From Kineococcus rubinsiae (GTDB lineage Bacteria > Actinomycetota > Actinomycetes > Actinomycetales > Kineococcaceae): a DNA stretch of 64,000 nucleotides. A model generated the notes under the pieces. It had not been told where the DNA came from. It saw only the letters and a list, made by a program, of their open reading frames with translations, and did no database searches. Shown piece after piece: positions 60,368 to 64,000 of the stretch; position 1 is the first letter of the stretch, and every line of letters begins with the position of its first letter. Location of the stretch: contig NZ_VWPY01000012.1 in the NCBI RefSeq assembly GCF_011839805.1, forward strand, positions 1-64,000, given 5' to 3'. A program made the translations under genes and the position numbers.

Positions 60368-61462
60368 TCAGCCTCCGATCGAGCTCATGGGCCGAGTGGG
60401 GTGCAGGAAGCCCGGGTCGTCGATGTCGTGGCCGGGCAGCTTGCCCCACATGGCCGCGCGCCAGGTCGCGGCGAGCTCAGCGTCGCCGGCCCCGCCCCGC
60501 ATCCGGTCGCGCAGGTCCGTCTCGCCGGTGGAGAACAGGCACGTGCGCACCTGACCGTCGGCCGTGAGGCGCGTGCGGTCGCAGTCGCCGCAGAACGGGC
60601 GGGTGACGGAGGCGATGACGCCGACGGTGCCGGTGAGGCCCGCGCCGTCGTCGACGACCCACGTCTCGGCCGGGGCGGCCCCGCGGCTGCTGTCGGGCTG
60701 CGGCGTCAGGGTGAACTCGGCGCCGAGGGCGTCGAGGATCTCCTCGCCGGTGATCATGTCGCTGCGCTGCCAGGTCCCGTGCGGGTCCAGCGGCATCTGC
60801 TCGATGAAGCGCAGCCGGTAGCCCTCGCGCAGCGCCCAGCGCAGCAGGGCGGGTGCCTCGTCGTCGTTGGTGCCCCGCAGCAGCACGGCGTTCACCTTGA
60901 CGGGCGCGAGGCCCGCCTCCTGCGCGGCGCGCGCGCCCGCGAGGACGTCGGCCAGCCGGTCGCGTCGCGTGATGGCGGCGAAGCGCGCGGGGTCGAGCGT
61001 GTCCAGGGAGACGTTGACCCGGCGCAGGCCGGCGCGCGCGAGGCCCTCGGCGCGGCGGGCCAGGCCGATGCCGTTCGTGGTCAGGGACGTGCGCACGGGC
61101 TCGCCGTCGTCGGTCCGCAGCGCGGTCGTGGCGGCCACGATGTCCTCGAGACCCTTGCGCAGCAGCGGTTCACCGCCCGTGAAGCGCACCTCGCGGACAC
61201 CCAGGTCGCGCACCGCGACGGTGACCAGGCGGATGACCTCGTCGTCGCCCAGCTGCGCGGTGCGCTCCATCCACGGCAGGCCCTCGGGGGGCATGCAGTA
61301 GTGGCAGCGCAGGTTGCAGCGGTCCGTCAGCGAGACCCGCAGGTCCCGCGCCGTCCGGCCGTGGGTGTCGACCAGACCGCCCGAGGCGTGCCGCGGGTGC
61401 GCCGCGTCCGGTCCCGGGTCGGGTCGGCGCACGGCGGGGACACCCAGACCGACGATCGTCAC
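60368..61462 (-). CDS. moaA: GTP 3',8-cyclase MoaA
   Basis: This 364-residue radical-SAM enzyme starts molybdenum-cofactor synthesis from GTP. The N-terminal cluster motif is SLTDRCNLRCHYCMPPEG (about 43-60), followed by VREVRFTGGEPLLR and VNVSLDTLDPARF. The C-terminal substrate cluster cysteines lie in PFCGDCDRTRLTADGQVRTCLF, and the C-terminal Gly-Gly is present, so both clusters are intact. The GTG follows a TACCCT box by 6 nt. moaD is downstream; moaC is encoded at 5.5 kb. Confidence 0.96.
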   Translation of the reverse strand: MTIVGLGVPAVRRPDPGPDAAHPRHASGGLVDTHGRTARDLRVSLTDRCNLRCHYCMPPEGLPWMERTAQLGDDEVIRLVTVAVRDLGVREVRFTGGEPLLRKGLEDIVAATTALRTDDGEPVRTSLTTNGIGLARRAEGLARAGLRRVNVSLDTLDPARFAAITRRDRLADVLAGARAAQEAGLAPVKVNAVLLRGTNDDEAPALLRWALREGYRLRFIEQMPLDPHGTWQRSDMITGEEILDALGAEFTLTPQPDSSRGAAPAETWVVDDGAGLTGTVGVIASVTRPFCGDCDRTRLTADGQVRTCLFSTGETDLRDRMRGGAGDAELAATWRAAMWGKLPGHDIDDPGFLHPTRPMSSIGG

Positions 61463-61468
61463 GTCCCC

Positions 61469-61474
61469 AGGGTA
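61469..61474 (-). promoter_or_regulatory. -10 box, leaderless-type promoter of moaA
   Basis: TACCCT on the minus strand ends 6 nt before GTG 61462; the spacer GGGGAC directly abuts the start codon and is too close to serve as a ribosome site. Confidence 0.42.
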
Positions 61475-61620
61475 GGCGCCCTGGCTCCAGCAGACCGTTC
61501 GACGAGCTCCACCTCACTCTCCTGAGACGACACGTCACGCACGGTTCAGCCGTTCGACTCGTGTGCCGATGACTGCTGGGTTAAGGTCAAGGTGAACAAC
61601 AGATGAACGTGAGGTTCCCC

Positions 61621-61803
61621 ATGAGCAACGTGATGACGACCACCAGCCCCACGAGCGCCCGCCGGGCCGCTCCGGAGGCTTCCTGGGTGACGGTGCGCGA
61701 CGAGCGCGGCCGCCCCCACCTCGAGCAGCGCTGGGCGGTCCCCGTGGCCGCTGCCGCGCGCCCGGCCGCGTCGCGCGCGGCCGAACTGCACCAGGCCGCC
61801 TGA
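61621..61803 (+). CDS. small protein of unknown function
   Basis: The 60-residue frame has GTGAGG 6 nt before its ATG and starts MSNVMTTTSPTSARRAAP, followed by SWVTVRDERGRPHLEQRWAVPVAAAARPA. It has no membrane segment and is basic. The TVRDERGRPHLEQRW segment looks like a beta hairpin but matches no family I recognise. A GC-rich inverted sequence (about 61808-61835, CCGGCCCCGGGGCCGG) follows as a possible terminator. Confidence 0.55.
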   Translation: MSNVMTTTSPTSARRAAPEASWVTVRDERGRPHLEQRWAVPVAAAARPAASRAAELHQAA

Positions 61804-61887
61804 CGCCCGCTCCCGGCCCCGGGGCCGGGAGCTCGGCCGGCCGAGCGCCCGGCCGAGGCCGGCGCGCTGGTCGGGCCGGCGCACGGG

Positions 61888-62178
61888 TCAGGCCGTGAAC
61901 ATCCGGGTGTTGGCCGCCTCCACGTCGGCGTACTGCTGACCGGCGGTGGCCAGCGCCCGCTGGATCTCCTCCAGCGACAGCCGCACGCGCTCCTGGGTGG
62001 CCCGCCACTGCGCGGTGACCGCCTGGAAGCCCGTCGCGGCCTGCCCCTTCCAGCTCGCCTCGAGCGCCTGCAGGTTGCGCAGCATGCCCTCGGTCTCGGC
62101 GGCGATGGCCGCTGACGACGCCTGCACCGCCGCGCTCGCACTGGCGACCTGCGCGCTGTCGACCTGGAACGTGCTCAT
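61888..62178 (-). CDS. WXG100-family protein (ESAT-6-like)
   Basis: The 96-residue protein is predicted to be two helices joined by a SWKGQA turn (W-x-G at about residue 46), the hallmark of WXG100 substrates of type VII secretion. It has VDSAQVASASAAVQASSAAIAAETEGMLRNLQALE before the turn and QAVTAQWRATQERVRLSLEEIQRALATAGQQYADVEAANTRMF after it. The length is typical. GAGGAG precedes ATG 62178. No partner WXG100 gene or Ecc secretion component is nearby, so it may form homodimers or be exported by a system elsewhere. Confidence 0.88.
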   Translation of the reverse strand: MSTFQVDSAQVASASAAVQASSAAIAAETEGMLRNLQALEASWKGQAATGFQAVTAQWRATQERVRLSLEEIQRALATAGQQYADVEAANTRMFTA

Positions 62179-62270
62179 GGCAGTCTCCTCACCGCGGATC
62201 GTCCGCACCGGTTCGTCCGGGAGGAGTGCTCCTCCCGGTGCCCGGAACGCTAGGCAGGGGGGAGGGCGCA

Positions 62271-62342
62271 GTGCCGGCGTCGTCCACAGGCCGGGCGCTC
62301 CCGGGCGCCGCAGCCCCGCTGTGGACCCGGCGGCGCCCGTGA
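62271..62342 (+). CDS. possible 23-residue leader peptide coupled to the DUF4031 gene
   Basis: GTG 62271 has GGGGGGAGGG upstream and a frame that starts VPASSTGRALPG and ends LWTRRRP. The TGA (62340-62342) overlaps GTG 62339 of the DUF4031 gene, which has no Shine-Dalgarno site of its own. Confidence 0.38.
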   Translation: MPASSTGRALPGAAAPLWTRRRP

Positions 62343-62944
62343 GCGTCCTCGTCGACTCGGCCCGCTGGCCCGCGCACGGCCGCCTCTGGGCGCACCTCGT
62401 CAGCGACTCCTCGCTGGCGGAGCTGCACGCCTTCGCCGCCGCCCTCGGCGTGCCGCCCCGCTCCTTCGAGGGCGACCACTACGACGTCCCGGCCGAGCGC
62501 GTCGCCGAGGCCGTCGCCGCGGGAGCCGAGTCGGTCAGCACCCGTGAGCTCCTGCTGCGCCTGCGCGCCGCCGGCCTGCGCACGCCCAAGCGCCGCGGCG
62601 AGAAGGTGGTCGCGAGCGACGCCCCCGACGACGCCGGTGCCTCCGGGCCGATGCGCGTCGACCTGGTGCTCAGCGACCGGGTGCCCGGCCCGCACGGAGA
62701 GCACCTCGTGACCACGGCGGCGGGGCTCCTCGTGGGCTCCGTCCGCGAGGTGGGTGACCGCCGCGTCCTGGGGTTCCGGCGCACCTGGTCGCGCACGCCC
62801 GCCGGCGTCGAGGTCCGCCACGAGGGCGTCCTGCTCGCCGGTCCCGGCGACACCGCGTCCCACGGGACCGCGTCCGGGGAGACCGTGTCCGGGGAGAGCG
62901 CGCAGGGGCCCGGCTGGTGGGTCCCCCTCCTGTCGGCCTCCTGA
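62339..62944 (+). CDS. DUF4031 protein
   Basis: The 201-residue protein starts SVLVDSARWPAHGRLWAHLVSDSSLAELHAFAAALGVPPRSFEGDHYDVPAERVAEAVAAGAESVSTRELLLRLRAAGLR, the full DUF4031 pattern found in many actinobacteria, whose function is unknown. A less conserved C-terminal half follows, with VDLVLSDRVPGPHGEH and a Thr/Ser/Gly repeat (TASHGTASGETVSGE) near the end. GTG 62339 is the first codon of conserved sequence; GTG 62321 is an in-frame alternative. Confidence 0.85.
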   Translation: MSVLVDSARWPAHGRLWAHLVSDSSLAELHAFAAALGVPPRSFEGDHYDVPAERVAEAVAAGAESVSTRELLLRLRAAGLRTPKRRGEKVVASDAPDDAGASGPMRVDLVLSDRVPGPHGEHLVTTAAGLLVGSVREVGDRRVLGFRRTWSRTPAGVEVRHEGVLLAGPGDTASHGTASGETVSGESAQGPGWWVPLLSAS

Positions 62945-62980
62945 CCCTCCACGGCGGCGAGACCGCCCGACGACGTAGAA

Positions 62981-63006
62981 CGCCCCCCGGCCGGAGCCGG
63001 GGGGCG
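62981..63006. terminator. bidirectional hairpin terminator between DUF4031 and protease genes
   Basis: An 11-bp perfect stem CGCCCCCCGGC with its complement and a CGGA loop lies between two convergent genes, followed by TCCTCG on the plus strand. Confidence 0.75.
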
Positions 63007-63028
63007 TCCTCGCGTCAGGGACGGGACG

Positions 63029-64000
63029 TCACTGCTGGGTGTCCGCCGGGCGCGCCGTCAGGGTCGCGTTCAGCGTGACCTGCTTGCCGTCGCGGACGAC
63101 GGTCAGGGCGACCTCGCTGCCGACGGCCTTGCCGCGGATCGTCGCGGTGAGGGAGTCGAAGCCCGTGACGGCCACGCCGTCCACGGCCGTGACGACGTCG
63201 CCGGTCTTCATGCCCGCCGTGGCGGCCGGGGTGCCGTCGGTGACGCCGGCGACCTGGGCGCCCGTGCGGCCCGCGCCGTCCACCGTGACCGTGGCGGGCT
63301 GCTCCGCGAGGCTCACGCCGAGCCAGGCGTGCTGCGCGGTGCCGCTCTTCACGAGCTGGTCGGCGATCAGCTTGACCTCGTTGGAGGGGATGGCGAAGCC
63401 GAGGCCGATGCTGCCCGACTGCGCCTCGCTGCTGGCCGAGCCGAGCGACGCGATCGAGGAGTTGATGCCGATGACGCGGCCCGAGGAGTCCAGCAGCGCG
63501 CCGCCGGAGTTGCCGGGGTTGATGGCGGCGTCGGTCTGGATGGCGTTGGTGGCCGCCGTCTCACCGGTCGTCGGCGCCTGGCTGCCGCCGAACGGCGACG
63601 TGGGGGCCTGCTCGGTCGACTCCTGCTGGGTGAGCACCGGCCGGTTGATGGCCGAGACGATGCCGGTGGTGGCGCTGCCCGCGAGGCCGAGCGGGTTGCC
63701 CAGCGCCATGACCGACTGGCCGGCCACGACGTCGTCGGAGTTGGCGAACGTCGCCGGGGTGAGGTCGGACGGGCCGTTCTGCAGCTGGATGACGGCGAGG
63801 TCGGTCGCCGGGTCGGTGCCGACCACGGTGGCGCCGTACTCGCGGCCGTCGGCCAGGGTCACCGTGATGGTGGCGCCCGTCCCGGCCCCGGACACGACGT
63901 GGTTGTTGGTGACGATGCGGCCCGAGGTGTCGTAGACGATCCCGGAGCCTTCGCCCTCCGCCGTCTGCGACGTCACGGTCACGGACACGACGCTGGGGGA
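63029..64000 (-). CDS. HtrA/DegP-type serine protease with PDZ domain, 5' end outside the window
   Basis: About 323 residues are visible; the N-terminus (probably cytoplasmic tail and membrane anchor) is cut by the window edge. The trypsin-like domain has all three catalytic parts: histidine in IVTNNHVVSG, aspartate in DPATDLAVIQL and serine in INPGNSGGALLDSSGRVIGIN. A PDZ domain follows (HAWLGVSLAEQ to ALTVVRDGKQVTLNATL). Such proteases act outside the membrane on misfolded proteins. A Gln/Thr/Pro-rich loop (TQQESTEQAPTSPFGGSQAPTTGE) is inserted before the serine region, as in several actinobacterial HtrA proteins. Confidence 0.93.
   Translation of the reverse strand, partial: SPSVVSVTVTSQTAEGEGSGIVYDTSGRIVTNNHVVSGAGTGATITVTLADGREYGATVVGTDPATDLAVIQLQNGPSDLTPATFANSDDVVAGQSVMALGNPLGLAGSATTGIVSAINRPVLTQQESTEQAPTSPFGGSQAPTTGETAATNAIQTDAAINPGNSGGALLDSSGRVIGINSSIASLGSASSEAQSGSIGLGFAIPSNEVKLIADQLVKSGTAQHAWLGVSLAEQPATVTVDGAGRTGAQVAGVTDGTPAATAGMKTGDVVTAVDGVAVTGFDSLTATIRGKAVGSEVALTVVRDGKQVTLNATLTARPADTQQ

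Overview
The window is very GC-rich (roughly three quarters G+C), densely packed, uses many GTG starts and GTGA/ATGA stop-start overlaps, and encodes GlpR/SepX-, WXG100-, DUF3263- and FbiC-type proteins. All of this points to an actinomycete. Overall content fits a Kineococcus-like member of the Kineosporiaceae, but that genus call is an inference and not proven by the sequence.

Layout. (1) 1-8.1 kb: a housekeeping block with a truncated phosphodiester glycosidase, a cation/proton antiporter, 5-formyl-THF cyclo-ligase, galU, a MoeA/Glp-type gene, moaC, mog, rimJ and a GlpR/SepX-like membrane protein. The same order (5-FCL, galU, moeA1, rimJ, membrane protein) is known around Rv0992c-Rv0996 of Mycobacterium tuberculosis. 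(2) 8.2-30.6 kb: a tRNA-Ala and terminator, then a large exopolysaccharide region. It holds a polyprenyl-phosphate sugar-1-phosphate transferase, a WecG/TagA enzyme, seven or more glycosyltransferases (one GT14-like), three acyltransferases, a Wzx flippase, an O-antigen polymerase/ligase-like protein, a Wzz-like chain-length protein and three paralogous exported proteins of unknown function. (3) 30.6-38.2 kb: pmt and rsmI (adjacent and divergent, as in mycobacteria), then a double glycosyltransferase apparently split by a frameshift and a Wzm/Wzt-type ABC exporter. (4) 38.2-50.3 kb: an acetate-type SSS symporter with its DUF485 partner, a SAM-riboswitch-controlled metF-metE operon, an amidohydrolase, a lipid kinase, OsmC, galactose mutarotase and small conserved proteins. 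(5) 50.3-54.7 kb: ung, a DUF3263 protein, a cold-shock protein and CIRCE-controlled groEL. (6) 54.8-61.5 kb: coenzyme F420 genes (cofG, cofC and a CofH-like gene with no cluster-binding cysteines, coupled to a flavin monooxygenase) and moaE, moaD, moaA. (7) 61.6-64 kb: a small unknown protein, a lone WXG100 protein, a DUF4031 protein and a truncated HtrA-type protease.

How the genes work together. The polysaccharide genes can supply lipid-linked repeat assembly, flipping, chain-length control and polymerisation, and a second ABC-dependent export route lies just beyond pmt/rsmI. Two molybdenum-cofactor gene groups (moaC/mog/moeA-like and moaE/moaD/moaA) lie about 50 kb apart. Regulation visible in the DNA includes many leaderless-type promoters (a TANNNT box 5-8 nt before the start codon), a compact SAM riboswitch, CIRCE operators, and short upstream reading frames that end exactly at the start of a Shine-Dalgarno-poor gene. 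The most unusual items are the cysteine-less CofH homologue, the riboswitch/leader-ORF arrangement at metF, the three related exported proteins, and the single-base frameshift in the double glycosyltransferase.
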